Assembly: GCA_017503005.1 (NCBI GenBank) | Contig: JAFVTW010000022.1 | Span: 110,949 to 145,502, forward strand | Reading direction: 5' to 3' | Length of the DNA stretch: 34,554 nucleotides | Source: Clostridia bacterium | GTDB taxonomy: Bacteria; Bacillota; Clostridia; Christensenellales; UBA1242 | In this document: piece after piece, positions 7,914 to 16,769 of the stretch | How the letters are laid out: every line of letters begins with the position of its first letter | How positions within the stretch are numbered: the first letter of the stretch is position 1 | Program-made: the position numbers and the translations under genes | The notes under the pieces: model-generated | The model's database searches: none | The model's input: only the letters and a program-made list of their open reading frames with translations | What the model was told of the DNA's origin: nothing

Positions 7914-7942
7914 AGATTAGCACTTTTGTAGTGGATTGTCAA
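7914..7942 (-). promoter_or_regulatory. Promoter of aspS leader transcript
   Basis: On the minus strand, consensus -35 TTGACA (7937-7942), a 17-base spacer and -10 TAATCT (7914-7919). The start would be near 7907, giving a leader of about 300 bases. Confidence 0.65.
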
Positions 7943-7980
7943 CACCAAATGCCCAAAATTTTTTATTTTTAGACTTGTTT

Positions 7981-8010
7981 AGAACTATTTACATTATATG
8001 TAAAGGTTCT
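7981..8010. repeat. Imperfect inverted repeat upstream of aspS promoter
   Basis: AGAAC...GTTCT encloses TTTACAT/ATGTAAA with a 3-base loop and one bulge. It lies between the ktrA terminator and the aspS promoter, with no U-run beside it on the minus strand. It could be an operator. Confidence 0.45.
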
Positions 8011-8076
8011 TGTTTTATGTTTTATTTTTTGGTTGTTGATGTGCTGTTTTGTATAAATATTTTGTATTTAGACAAA

Positions 8077-8107
8077 TAAAAAACTGCTATATTTAGCAGT
8101 TTTATTC
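8077..8107 (-). terminator. Intrinsic terminator of ktrBA operon
   Basis: AAAACTGCTA/TAGCAGTTTT stem with a 4-base loop and a U-run on the minus strand. The 5' arm overlaps the ktrA stop codon. Confidence 0.8.
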
Positions 8108-8833
8108 TTCATTGTAAGCATCAGCAAATGCAGTTCTAAAGTCTACATTTTCACTTAATTTATTAGATATAGTTTCTATTCTGTTTGTTTCACCAGCAAT
8201 AATTAGAGAATCGTTTTCTAGTAGAACAGTTTCGCTGTCAGGGTATATTACTTCGTCATTTCTCTTTATCATAATTACAGAAATTTTGAATTTCTTTCTT
8301 ACATTTGATTCTAGTAAGCTTTTGTCTACCCAGTTTTCTGGACACTTAATTTCTGCAATTTTGAAGTTTTCTGTTACAGACATAGCTTCGTTTACTGTAG
8401 GCTTGGATAGAGCATTTGCAAGTTTTTTACTCATAAATACTTCTGGGAATACTACTAAGTCTGCACCTATTTTTTCTAGAAGCTTTTTGTGTTGTTCGTT
8501 TTGAGCTTTGGCTATAATATAGGGTATTTTTAGTTCTTTGCAGTTTAGGGTAGCTAGTATACTAGCTTCTATATCGTTACCTATACATATTACAGCACAA
8601 TCGAAGTTTTGTGCACCTAGTGAGTGTAGTACTTCTGGATTTGTAGCATCGGCTACTACGGCATGAGTTACACCACCTCGTACATAGTTTACTAATTGTT
8701 CGTCAGTGTCAATTGCTAGTACTTGATGTCCTAAATTTTCTAGATTTAATGCTAAACTTCTACCGAATTTACCTAGACCTATAATGACATAGTCTTCTAT
8801 CTTATCTGGTAGTTCTGTTTCAAATTCTTGCAT
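8102..8833 (-). CDS. ktrA: KtrA/TrkA-type potassium channel regulatory subunit
   Basis: This cytosolic RCK protein of 243 residues gates the partner membrane subunit in response to nucleotides. The N-terminal RCK domain has a Rossmann nucleotide site YVIIGLGKFGRSLA (about 15-28) with acidic D at the end of strand two (VLAIDTDEQ) and continues to about 150. The C-terminal RCK_C domain runs from about 158 to 225 and binds c-di-AMP in known relatives. The ATG lies 11 bases after ktrB, with AGGAG upstream, so the two are co-transcribed. A single RCK unit of this length fits KtrA/KtrC rather than the doubled E. coli TrkA. Confidence 0.92.
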   Translation of the reverse strand: MQEFETELPDKIEDYVIIGLGKFGRSLALNLENLGHQVLAIDTDEQLVNYVRGGVTHAVVADATNPEVLHSLGAQNFDCAVICIGNDIEASILATLNCKELKIPYIIAKAQNEQHKKLLEKIGADLVVFPEVFMSKKLANALSKPTVNEAMSVTENFKIAEIKCPENWVDKSLLESNVRKKFKISVIMIKRNDEVIYPDSETVLLENDSLIIAGETNRIETISNKLSENVDFRTAFADAYNEE

Positions 8834-8844
8834 ACATTTTCTCC

Positions 8845-10227
8845 TTAGCCGACAATTATTTTGCTGTCAGCATATTTGATTTCGTTTTCTATATTATTAT
8901 TAGATTTGAATATTAGTGGAACAGTCAACATTCCTACACGACCTACAAACATAAGTGTAATTAGGACAAATTTTGAAGCTACAGAAAGTAGTGGAGTTAG
9001 GTTTAGTGATAGTCCTACTGTGGATATTGCAGATATGCACTCAAATGTGATTGCTCCAAATGTTACACCTTTATTTATTTCGAATACTGCTATAAGCATA
9101 CTTCCCAAAATAATAAGTGTTGTTATGGCTAACAATAATTTTATGGCTTTATTTATTAGTTTTTTTGATATATTGTTGTATTTGTAGTTTATACTTCCAT
9201 CATCAAGAGGTTTCTTAAACAAAAACAAAAGCAATATAAATATTGTGGTGGTTTTTATACCACCAGCTATACCCATAGGTGAGCCACCTATAATCATAAG
9301 CATTTGTGTAATAAATAGACTAGTGCTAGTAAGACATGATTGATCTATAGTTGCAAAGCCAGCTGTTCTAGGTGTTATAGCTTGAAAGAATGAGTTTGTT
9401 ATTTTGTCAAACACAGTCATATTTCCTATTGTGTTTGGATTATTCCATTCAAATATTGCAAATAGTATTGTGCCACCTAAAATCAAAATTGTGGTCATTG
9501 CCAAAACTATTTTGGTATGTAATTGTAATTTTTTGTTTTCTTTTTTGAAATTGAATATATCAAATAGTACTACAAAACCTATTCCGCCTAGTATAACTAA
9601 CAACATTATAGGAATTAGCACAAATGGGTTATTTGCAAAATGCATAAGGTTTGAAAACTCAGCAGTTGTACTACCTAAAGGGTCAAATCCTGCATTGCAG
9701 AAAGCTGATACACTTAAAAACAATGCTTTAAAACAACCACTCCAAAAATTTCCTGTAAATTGTATTAGCGATGGTGCTAATATCAAAAATCCTACAAATT
9801 CAATGCAAAATATAGTAATAATAATTTTTCTTACCATTTTTACTACACCTTGAGCATTGTCTTTGTTTAGACTTTCTTGTAGGGACATTCTGGTACTATA
9901 GTTGATTTTCTTTCCTAGTATCATAAACATTAGACATGTAATAGATACAAATCCAAGTCCACCTACCTGTATAAGTAACAAGACTATTATTTGACCAAAT
10001 AATGAGAAGTTTTTTGCTACATCTATTACAGTTAATCCTGTTACACATACGGCACTGGTGCTAGTAAATAATGAATCTACAAAGCTAAACCATTGTCTAT
10101 TTTGATGTGAAATAGGTAGACACAAAAGTGCTGTACCTATCAATATTATACCCACAAAGCCTAATATAATTGTTTTGGCTGGGGTGAATTTTAATGTCTT
10201 ATTTTTTATAGTATTATTGTTTTCCAT
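8845..10227 (-). CDS. ktrB: KtrB/TrkH-type potassium uptake membrane subunit
   Basis: This 460-residue membrane protein forms the ion-conducting subunit of a potassium uptake system. Four pore-loop repeats are visible, each with its selectivity glycine: STSAVCVTGLTV, SAFCNAGFDP, ITPRTAGFAT and SAISTVGLSL. Hydrophobic helices flank each loop, and the conserved Arg of the last unit is probably in FVGRVG. Length matches KtrB (about 450) rather than TrkH with its extra N-terminal helices. It forms an operon with ktrA. The likely -10 is only 9 bases before the ATG and no ribosome site is visible, so translation may start on a leaderless mRNA. Confidence 0.93.
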   Translation of the reverse strand: MENNNTIKNKTLKFTPAKTIILGFVGIILIGTALLCLPISHQNRQWFSFVDSLFTSTSAVCVTGLTVIDVAKNFSLFGQIIVLLLIQVGGLGFVSITCLMFMILGKKINYSTRMSLQESLNKDNAQGVVKMVRKIIITIFCIEFVGFLILAPSLIQFTGNFWSGCFKALFLSVSAFCNAGFDPLGSTTAEFSNLMHFANNPFVLIPIMLLVILGGIGFVVLFDIFNFKKENKKLQLHTKIVLAMTTILILGGTILFAIFEWNNPNTIGNMTVFDKITNSFFQAITPRTAGFATIDQSCLTSTSLFITQMLMIIGGSPMGIAGGIKTTTIFILLLFLFKKPLDDGSINYKYNNISKKLINKAIKLLLAITTLIILGSMLIAVFEINKGVTFGAITFECISAISTVGLSLNLTPLLSVASKFVLITLMFVGRVGMLTVPLIFKSNNNIENEIKYADSKIIVG

Positions 10228-10236
10228 AGCAGATAG

Positions 10237-10265
10237 ATTGTATCACATCAAATCAAAACTAGCAA
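10237..10265 (-). promoter_or_regulatory. Promoter of ktrBA operon, very close to the start codon
   Basis: On the minus strand, -35 TTGCTA (10260-10265), 17 bases, then -10 TACAAT (10237-10242). Nine bases separate the -10 from the ATG, which predicts a 5' leader of about 0-4 bases. Confidence 0.6.
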
Positions 10266-10370
10266 CTGTTTGTGGGTTTGGTGCTTTTGTTGTAGGAGTG
10301 TTGATTTATTTTTTAAAACATTAAAAAGGCAAAGATATTTGAATTTTGTTTTTAAAATATATTTGTTTTT

Positions 10371-10379
10371 TGGTATACT
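10371..10379 (+). promoter_or_regulatory. Extended -10 promoter of malQ-gpmI
   Basis: TGGTATACT is an extended -10. The -35 at the right distance (TTTAAA, 10351-10356) is weak. The ribosome site AGGGGAG follows at 10391-10397. Confidence 0.55.
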
Positions 10380-10405
10380 TATATTTGTAAAGGGGAGAGA
10401 TATTT

Positions 10406-11869
10406 ATGTCTAACAAAAAGCTAGGTGTATTGTGTCATATTAGTTGTTTGCCTAATAAATATGGTATAGGCGATTTTGGTAAATCTAGCCGAGATTTTAT
10501 CAGGTTTATTAGCAAACATAATGTCAGTATATGGCAAATTTTGCCCTTAAACCATACAAACAACTATAATTGTCCGTATGGCACTATGTGTTCGTTTACA
10601 ATGGACGAGATGTTTGTATCTGTGGACGATTTAGTTAAGAAAAAACTAATAAATAAAGCTGAATTGTCTAAATTAAAGAGTTTAAAAAACACAGAGAAAG
10701 TGGATTATATTATTGTTAAAGCTGAGAAGATTAGGCTGTTAGATTTGGCCTATAGCAACATAACAGAAGATTTAAAAGACAAAGTTGTAGAATTTGCCAA
10801 ATCAAAACCTAAATTCTTTGATTATGCTTACTTTAAAACTGTCTTAGCACACTTTGATGTGTACGACTGGCACGATGTAGACCAGTCTTACTGGGATAAG
10901 GAAAGTGAGCAGTCAAAAGCATTTGTGACCGAAAATATAGAAGATATATATAGACTTGTATTTTATCAATATATGTTGTTTACTCAATGGCAAGAAGTTA
11001 GAGCTTTTGCAAACAAAATGGGTGTAAAGATACTAGGAGATATGCCGGTATATCTACAGAGAGATTCTTTTGATGTTTGTTATAATCATAGAGTTTTTAA
11101 ACTAGACAAAAACAAAATGCCTACTGTTACTGGTGGTGCTCCACCAGACGAATTCTGTGCTGAAGGACAGAACTGGGGCAGCTGTGTGTACGACTGGAAA
11201 TATCTACAAACTGTGGGCTATGATTTTGTTGTAAATAGAATAAATGCACTACTACAATATTACGATATTTTGAGAATTGACCACTTTGCAGGATTGGTAG
11301 AGCATTACGAAATTTCTACTAAAACTAATCAAGGCAAATGGGTAAAAGGTGGCGGTGAAGATTTGTTTAATACTCTAAAATCTGCTTGCCGCTTTAAAGA
11401 CTTGGTTGTAGAAGATTTGGGAGTTTTAACTAACGAAACTCAACAGGTCAAGAAAGATTTTGACCTTACAGGTATGGCTGTACTACAATTTGCTTTCGGT
11501 AGTGACGAGACTAATCACTATTTGCCTAAAAATGTGGACAAAAACTCACTATATTACTTAGGGACACACGACAATAATACATATATGGGCTTTTTAAATG
11601 GCTTAGATAGTGAATCTAGAGACAAAGTTGTTGGATTGTTGGGGTTAAATGGTTCCGTGTCAAACGAAAGATTATTGTATGATAGTGTAAAATTGTTGCT
11701 AGATAGTGGTTGTAGAGCTACAATATTACAGATTCAAGATTTCCTAGTGCAGGGCGAAGAGTATAGAATCAATATTCCTGGTCAAGCTGCTGATTGTTGG
11801 GAATATAGAATGCCTATAAAATACAAAAATAGATTTATAAAAACACTAAAAAATATTAACTGGAGATAA
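10406..11869 (+). CDS. malQ: 4-alpha-glucanotransferase (amylomaltase, GH77)
   Basis: This cytoplasmic enzyme of 487 residues transfers maltodextrin segments between alpha-1,4-glucans in maltose and glycogen breakdown. The GH77 barrel starts at residue 1, so there is no signal peptide. Visible motifs are GGAPPDEF (243-250), the nucleophile motif RIDHFAG with R290 and D292, the acid/base E336 in VEDLG, and the transition-state aspartate D389 in GTHDNNT. Length is that of the compact bacterial form. GpmI begins 3 bases after the stop, linking glucan use to lower glycolysis in one transcript. Confidence 0.95.
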   Translation: MSNKKLGVLCHISCLPNKYGIGDFGKSSRDFIRFISKHNVSIWQILPLNHTNNYNCPYGTMCSFTMDEMFVSVDDLVKKKLINKAELSKLKSLKNTEKVDYIIVKAEKIRLLDLAYSNITEDLKDKVVEFAKSKPKFFDYAYFKTVLAHFDVYDWHDVDQSYWDKESEQSKAFVTENIEDIYRLVFYQYMLFTQWQEVRAFANKMGVKILGDMPVYLQRDSFDVCYNHRVFKLDKNKMPTVTGGAPPDEFCAEGQNWGSCVYDWKYLQTVGYDFVVNRINALLQYYDILRIDHFAGLVEHYEISTKTNQGKWVKGGGEDLFNTLKSACRFKDLVVEDLGVLTNETQQVKKDFDLTGMAVLQFAFGSDETNHYLPKNVDKNSLYYLGTHDNNTYMGFLNGLDSESRDKVVGLLGLNGSVSNERLLYDSVKLLLDSGCRATILQIQDFLVQGEEYRINIPGQAADCWEYRMPIKYKNRFIKTLKNINWR

Positions 11870-11872
11870 TTT

Positions 11873-13366
11873 ATGGTAACATTAGTAGTTTTAGATGGTT
11901 TTGGTTTAAATGACAAGACTGAGGGTAATGCAATCAAATTGCAAGGAACTCCAAATCTAAACAAATTAAATATATATCCTTATACTACACTAATAGCTAG
12001 TGGTGAAGGTGTTGGATTAAATGAAGGTCAAATGGGCAATAGTGAGGTAGGACACTTAAACTTGGGTGCTGGTCGTGTGGTATATCAAGATTTACCTAAA
12101 ATAAACAACGAAATCAAAACAGGTAAATTGTTTGAAAATCCTGCTCTAACCAAAGTTTGTGAACATGTAAAGAAAAATGGGTCAAATCTACACCTTATGG
12201 GGCTTACTTCTACGGGTGGTGTGCATTCACACCTTAATCACTTGAAAGCACTAGTAGATATGGCAAACAATGCTGGTGTAACAAATGTATATATTCATTG
12301 TATTACCGATGGCAGAGATACACTTACAAATAGTGGTGTAGGTTTTATTAGTGAATTAGAAGAATATATAGCTGGCAAGGCAAAAATTGCTACCATCTGT
12401 GGCAGAGTGTATTCTATGGATAGAGAAAATAGATGGGACAGAGTGAAAAAAGCATACGATATGCTAGTATATGGTGTAGCCGAAGCAAAAGAAGCTTCTG
12501 CAGTAGAAGCTATGAAAAACAGCTATGCTAATGGGGTGTATGACGAATTTATTAAACCTACAATCATAGAAGATGTAAAGGTTGCCGAAAATGATGGATT
12601 TATATTCTTCAACTATCGTACAGACAGGGCTAGAGAAATTACTCAAGCTATTACTCAAAGACCATTTGATAAGTTTGAGGTGAAAACTTTTGAAAACTTA
12701 TGTTATTGTTGTATGACAGAGTATTCGGCTGATTTTAAAGGAGTACTAGTGGCATATCCACCAGAAAAGATTGAAAATAACCTATCTAATATTATTGCTC
12801 AAAATGGACTAAAACAATTCCATGTGAGTGAAACAACTAAGTATGCTCATGTTACATTCTTCTTTAATGGTGGTATCGAAAAGGCTAACACAAATGAAGA
12901 GAGAAAGTTGGTGGATTCTGTAGATGTGCAAGACTTCTCTTCTGTGCCAAATATGAGAGCAGTAGAAATTACCGAAGAAGTGGTGGCGGCTATTAGAAGT
13001 GGAAAGTATGATTTTGTACTAGTAAACCTATCTAATCCAGATATGATAGGTCATACAGGTAATTTAGATGCTGCTATCAAAGCAATCGAGACTTGTGACA
13101 AATGTGCTTATGAGATTGCTATGGAAACTCTAAAAGCTGGTGGTCATTGTATAATAACTGCAGACCACGGTAATGCAGAAGAAATGATAGACGAAAATGG
13201 CAATGTGCTTACCCAACACACCACAAATCCAGTTCCTTTGTGGTTGGTAAGCGAAGAGTATAAGGGGCAAAAATTGTCTACAGGTAAACTATGTAATGTA
13301 GCACCTACAGTTCTTAAATTGTTGAAATTAAATATTCCAGATTATATGGAAGATTCATTGTTTTAA
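11873..13366 (+). CDS. gpmI: 2,3-bisphosphoglycerate-independent phosphoglycerate mutase
   Basis: This manganese-dependent enzyme interconverts 3- and 2-phosphoglycerate in glycolysis. It has 497 residues, close to the usual 510. It belongs to the alkaline phosphatase superfamily: the first metal aspartate D8 lies in VVLDGFG, and the phosphorylated serine S57 in MGNSEVGH. The phosphotransferase half is interrupted by the inserted mutase domain (about 75-305), which contains ITDGRDT and YRTDRAREI. The C-terminal metal motifs NPDMIGHTG and ITADHGNAEEM follow. GGAG lies about 8 bases upstream. It is co-transcribed with malQ and ends at a strong terminator. Confidence 0.97.
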   Translation: MVTLVVLDGFGLNDKTEGNAIKLQGTPNLNKLNIYPYTTLIASGEGVGLNEGQMGNSEVGHLNLGAGRVVYQDLPKINNEIKTGKLFENPALTKVCEHVKKNGSNLHLMGLTSTGGVHSHLNHLKALVDMANNAGVTNVYIHCITDGRDTLTNSGVGFISELEEYIAGKAKIATICGRVYSMDRENRWDRVKKAYDMLVYGVAEAKEASAVEAMKNSYANGVYDEFIKPTIIEDVKVAENDGFIFFNYRTDRAREITQAITQRPFDKFEVKTFENLCYCCMTEYSADFKGVLVAYPPEKIENNLSNIIAQNGLKQFHVSETTKYAHVTFFFNGGIEKANTNEERKLVDSVDVQDFSSVPNMRAVEITEEVVAAIRSGKYDFVLVNLSNPDMIGHTGNLDAAIKAIETCDKCAYEIAMETLKAGGHCIITADHGNAEEMIDENGNVLTQHTTNPVPLWLVSEEYKGQKLSTGKLCNVAPTVLKLLKLNIPDYMEDSLF

Positions 13367-13368
13367 AT

Positions 13369-13399
13369 AAAAAACACACCAAATGTGGTGTGTTTTTGT
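13369..13399 (+). terminator. Intrinsic terminator after gpmI
   Basis: AAAACACACCA/TGGTGTGTTTT stem, 4-base loop, T-run. Confidence 0.9.
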
Positions 13400-13476
13400 T
13401 TGTAAAAATATTTTTTGTATTGAATAAAATATATTTGTAGTTTATACACAAAATATATTTAAACGATGTTTAAAAT

Positions 13477-13505
13477 TTGACTTTTAATACTGTAAGTTTT
13501 AAAAT
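13477..13505 (+). promoter_or_regulatory. Promoter of the large lipoprotein gene
   Basis: -35 TTGACT (13477-13482), 17 bases, -10 TAAAAT (13500-13505). AAGGATGG follows before the ATG. Confidence 0.7.
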
Positions 13506-13537
13506 TCTAATGTAAAAATAAAAAATAAGGATGGATT

Positions 13538-16099
13538 ATGAAAAAGAAAATTTTGAGTTGTGCTATGGCTTGTGCTATGGTTGCTCCTGCAGCTTTTGCT
13601 TTGGCTGGTTGTGGCAAAGATGACGACGGTGGAGACAAAGGTCCTAAACAATATAATATAACCCTAAATGTTACAGCTATGAACGATGCTGCTACATTTA
13701 TAAATACAGATAATCTTACACCTACTGCTGGTAACAATGGTATTACCACATATACAGCAAAGGTGGAAGAAGGCAAAGATTATACTTTTGCATTTAAGTA
13801 TGCGGCAGGTATGGATCACGATGGTACAGTAGTTAAAATCGGCGAAACCGAAATCAATGAAACCAAAGTGTACTATAATGACGAAACCAAAACTGCTGTT
13901 ACAGGCAATGTCGACTTTTCAAAAGAAAGAATTATAGAATATAAAGTGTCAAATGTACAAGCGGATACTAGTGTTGATGCCACACTTGACTCATTAAGTA
14001 TGAAATACCACATCTTAACACTAGATTCTTCAATAGTTAGTGGTGCTAAATATATGATGGGTTATAACTACTATGATTTTGATATGGATTTTTTAAATGG
14101 TGACAGACCATCAAATATATTTGATGTACCAGCAGATGGCAAAATTACTATCAATGTAGAAAATTATGACAACCCTGCTTATTGTGTGTTACTATTAGAC
14201 GAAGATATAGATGCTATCGATGTAGTAGATTCTCCTATATTTAAGTATGGCAGATACGATGATGAATTGTCATCAAAGACTTTCTATGCAAATTATACTA
14301 ATGCAGGAAACAAAGTTTTGTATGAAGGAAAATCTGCATTTGTGATCAAATACGAAAACTTCTATTCTACCGTATATCCAAAACAAAATGTATTGACAAG
14401 TCTAGAGGACGAGTTAAAGAATGGTACTGCTAGTCTAGATGTGCCTTCTGCTACAGGTGTAGCAAATGTTGCTAATCAAGACTTATTTACTTTGTATCAT
14501 TATATTCCATTTAACCAAAAACACAATACATTATTGCAATTAGCTAATTATTCTAACTTAGCAGAGACAGTAGAGGTTTTTGACGATACAAGTTATACCA
14601 GAAGAACTGCCTTTACAAATGGTGAGATAGATCTAATTACTGCTGATTTGGGTGTATATACTGACTTAGAGAATAATATGTATATGGCTCATGCTTATGT
14701 GGGTGAAGTGGGTATTGATCACGAGGATAGTTTTGTTAAGTTTGGTGCTGAAAATGGTATTTATTCTGATTATGCAGCAACACACACTAGACAAGAAATT
14801 TCTAAAAACTTTGTAAATTCTTTAGGTAGAAACATTTATTTGCAAGTATATTTTGATAATTATCATTTTAATTATTATGATATGCCTGGACATTCAGGTG
14901 TTCCATATACTATAAATGACTTTAACTTCTATATTGTTGATGCAAATGGTACAAAAACACCTATTACAAATTTTGTAACAATGATGGATACTGATTATCC
15001 AGAAGACGAATCTATGGCTAGAACTTTTGCAGTTATTACTCCAGAAGAGTACAACAAATACTTAACTACTGGCAAAGGTAGAGTTGGTGACAGAATCAAA
15101 GAATACAAGACCGGTTATGCATTCTTTACTTATGAACCAAAAGAAGAAACCAAGGCTAGAATGGTAAAAGTTACAATTAATGCAGACAAAACCGTAGAAA
15201 AAGGCTTTGATAGTTTGTGTCTAGATTTTGCACATTTTAGAAGCAATAATACATATAATCCAGTGAAAGATGAAGACTATGGTTCAACAATTGTAAATCA
15301 ATTTGCTACATATGACCCTGCTACTAATAAATCAACATATTATGTGGATAGGGAATATTTAAATCGTATGAACAAAGAAGAACAAAATTACGAAGAAAAA
15401 GATGTAAGATTAGGTGTAAAGCTTAATGTTTTGTATGATGCTACAGAATATTATTTGCAAAATGGTACAAACAAAGTATGTCGTTCAATTACTGTTACAG
15501 TTACAGATGGTGATGGCAACAAACTAATCGACAATCAAACATACGACCACCCACAATATGGTAGACCAGAAGATGCTTGGGATTGGGATCCTATTATAAT
15601 GTTAGATACATTTGATGTACTTCCAGATTTAGACGAATTGATTTTTGACATTCAAGTAAATTACGATGATTTTGCAAACAAGGTTACAGACACAGCTGAT
15701 TACAGCTTGTTCTCAGAATTAGGTGCACAACAACCTATGTATATTGCAAGTGAATTTAGTAGAGATTTTAGTGAGTGGAACAAAAGAACAACTTCTAACT
15801 TAGGTACAATCAAAGTTGGTGATACTCTTTACTTAGCTACTCGCATAGAGTCAGATGATTTATGTTTGGCTCAAAGAGATTTCGAAGAAGAAAATATGGA
15901 AGATCACGACAAAACCGATTCTAGAGATTACAGACAATATTTGATAAGGTTTGAAATTTTGGAAGATGCTTTTGGTAACAAGCTTACAATTCCAGATCCA
16001 GAGGACGAAGACGAAGTATATTATATCTACAAAGTAACTATACCGGAGAACAACTTCGACCATCATCATTATCAAGAATTCTTTGTTGTTGAAGATTAA
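13538..16099 (+). CDS. Large secreted lipoprotein of unknown function
   Basis: This is an 853-residue protein exported and lipid-anchored outside the membrane. The signal peptide MKKKILSCAMACAMVAPA ends at lipobox LAGC, giving a lipidated Cys at about residue 25, followed by an acidic Gly-rich linker (KDDDGGDKG). The rest is soluble, acidic and Tyr/Asp/Asn-rich, with no transmembrane segment and no family motif I can name. The N-terminal part (about 35-150) looks beta-rich and the pattern NITLNVTAMND is domain-like. It is monocistronic, with its own promoter and terminator. A surface binding or envelope role is possible, but nothing in the neighbours decides it. Confidence 0.85.
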   Translation: MKKKILSCAMACAMVAPAAFALAGCGKDDDGGDKGPKQYNITLNVTAMNDAATFINTDNLTPTAGNNGITTYTAKVEEGKDYTFAFKYAAGMDHDGTVVKIGETEINETKVYYNDETKTAVTGNVDFSKERIIEYKVSNVQADTSVDATLDSLSMKYHILTLDSSIVSGAKYMMGYNYYDFDMDFLNGDRPSNIFDVPADGKITINVENYDNPAYCVLLLDEDIDAIDVVDSPIFKYGRYDDELSSKTFYANYTNAGNKVLYEGKSAFVIKYENFYSTVYPKQNVLTSLEDELKNGTASLDVPSATGVANVANQDLFTLYHYIPFNQKHNTLLQLANYSNLAETVEVFDDTSYTRRTAFTNGEIDLITADLGVYTDLENNMYMAHAYVGEVGIDHEDSFVKFGAENGIYSDYAATHTRQEISKNFVNSLGRNIYLQVYFDNYHFNYYDMPGHSGVPYTINDFNFYIVDANGTKTPITNFVTMMDTDYPEDESMARTFAVITPEEYNKYLTTGKGRVGDRIKEYKTGYAFFTYEPKEETKARMVKVTINADKTVEKGFDSLCLDFAHFRSNNTYNPVKDEDYGSTIVNQFATYDPATNKSTYYVDREYLNRMNKEEQNYEEKDVRLGVKLNVLYDATEYYLQNGTNKVCRSITVTVTDGDGNKLIDNQTYDHPQYGRPEDAWDWDPIIMLDTFDVLPDLDELIFDIQVNYDDFANKVTDTADYSLFSELGAQQPMYIASEFSRDFSEWNKRTTSNLGTIKVGDTLYLATRIESDDLCLAQRDFEEENMEDHDKTDSRDYRQYLIRFEILEDAFGNKLTIPDPEDEDEVYYIYKVTIPENNFDHHHYQEFFVVED

Positions 16100-16102
16100 T
16101 AT

Positions 16103-16137
16103 AAAAAAGAATTAGGGTATTCCTAATTCTTTTTTTG
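16103..16137 (+). terminator. Intrinsic terminator after lipoprotein gene
   Basis: AAAGAATTAGG/CCTAATTCTTT stem with a short loop and a T7 run. Confidence 0.9.
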
Positions 16138-16217
16138 TGTAAAATTTAACCGTATAAAAAATCTTGATTGTTTAGCCTTTTATCTAGCAATTCAATTTTT
16201 ATAAATTAAATATAACT

Positions 16218-16247
16218 TTGCACTAATTGAGTTTATTGTGGTATAAT
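16218..16247 (+). promoter_or_regulatory. Promoter of the GNAT/CoaE cluster
   Basis: -35 TTGCAC (16218-16223), 18 bases, consensus -10 TATAAT (16242-16247) with an upstream TGG extension. GGGAGA lies before the ATG at 16268. Confidence 0.75.
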
Positions 16248-16267
16248 GAATATGGGAGAATATATTT

Positions 16268-16759
16268 ATGCAAAGTTTATTAGAATCTATAGACTCAAAA
16301 TTTGATATAAAAAACAAATGTAATATTCGTTTTGCAACTGCTGATGAGTGCAAACTAATATCTACACTTAGTCATCAATTTGCCGAAGAAAATTGCTGTA
16401 ATGGTGTGATAGCAGACAACGAAGAATACTTTCTTGACAAAAAAGTGGCAGTTTGTGTGCTAAAAAACCAAATTTTGGGGTATGCATATGGCGAGTTTGA
16501 TGTCGAAGATAAGAAGAAAAGTTATGCAAATGTGGGCGATAAATACTTTTATCTAGACGAGATGTATGTAATTCCACAAGCTCGTAGTTATGGTATAGGC
16601 AAACAGTTGTTTAAATTTTTGGAAGATTATGCTATTAGCAATAATGCCAAAACTATTAGGCTAAATGCAGTGTCAAAAAATTTTGAAAAATTATTAAACT
16701 TTTATATAAACGAAATGGGTATGGATTTTTGGAGTGCATATCTTATCAAAAAAATCTAA
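16268..16759 (+). CDS. GNAT family N-acetyltransferase
   Basis: This 163-residue protein is expected to transfer acetyl from acetyl-CoA to an amine. The GNAT core is visible: the strand YFYLDEMYVIPQARSYGIG contains the acetyl-CoA pyrophosphate loop (R/Q-x-x-G-x-G form, here RSYGIG, about 111-116), followed by helix QLFKFLEDYA and the C-terminal strand region with FYINEMGM. The substrate is unknown. It is the first gene of a seven-gene cluster, and the next gene's ribosome site AAGGAG overlaps its stop codon. Confidence 0.85.
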   Translation: MQSLLESIDSKFDIKNKCNIRFATADECKLISTLSHQFAEENCCNGVIADNEEYFLDKKVAVCVLKNQILGYAYGEFDVEDKKKSYANVGDKYFYLDEMYVIPQARSYGIGKQLFKFLEDYAISNNAKTIRLNAVSKNFEKLLNFYINEMGMDFWSAYLIKKI

Positions 16760-16769
16760 GGAGATTGTT

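Noticed and set aside
7604..8100. T-box riboswitch in the aspS leader
   Set aside because: I looked for the conserved antiterminator bulge motif (AGGGTGG-like) and found none; the structures present are those of a leader-peptide attenuator.
8861..9853. Plus-strand frames of 108 and 149 codons opposite ktrB
   Set aside because: They lie antisense to a confident membrane protein gene; their Ile/Asn/Phe composition comes from the complementary strand.
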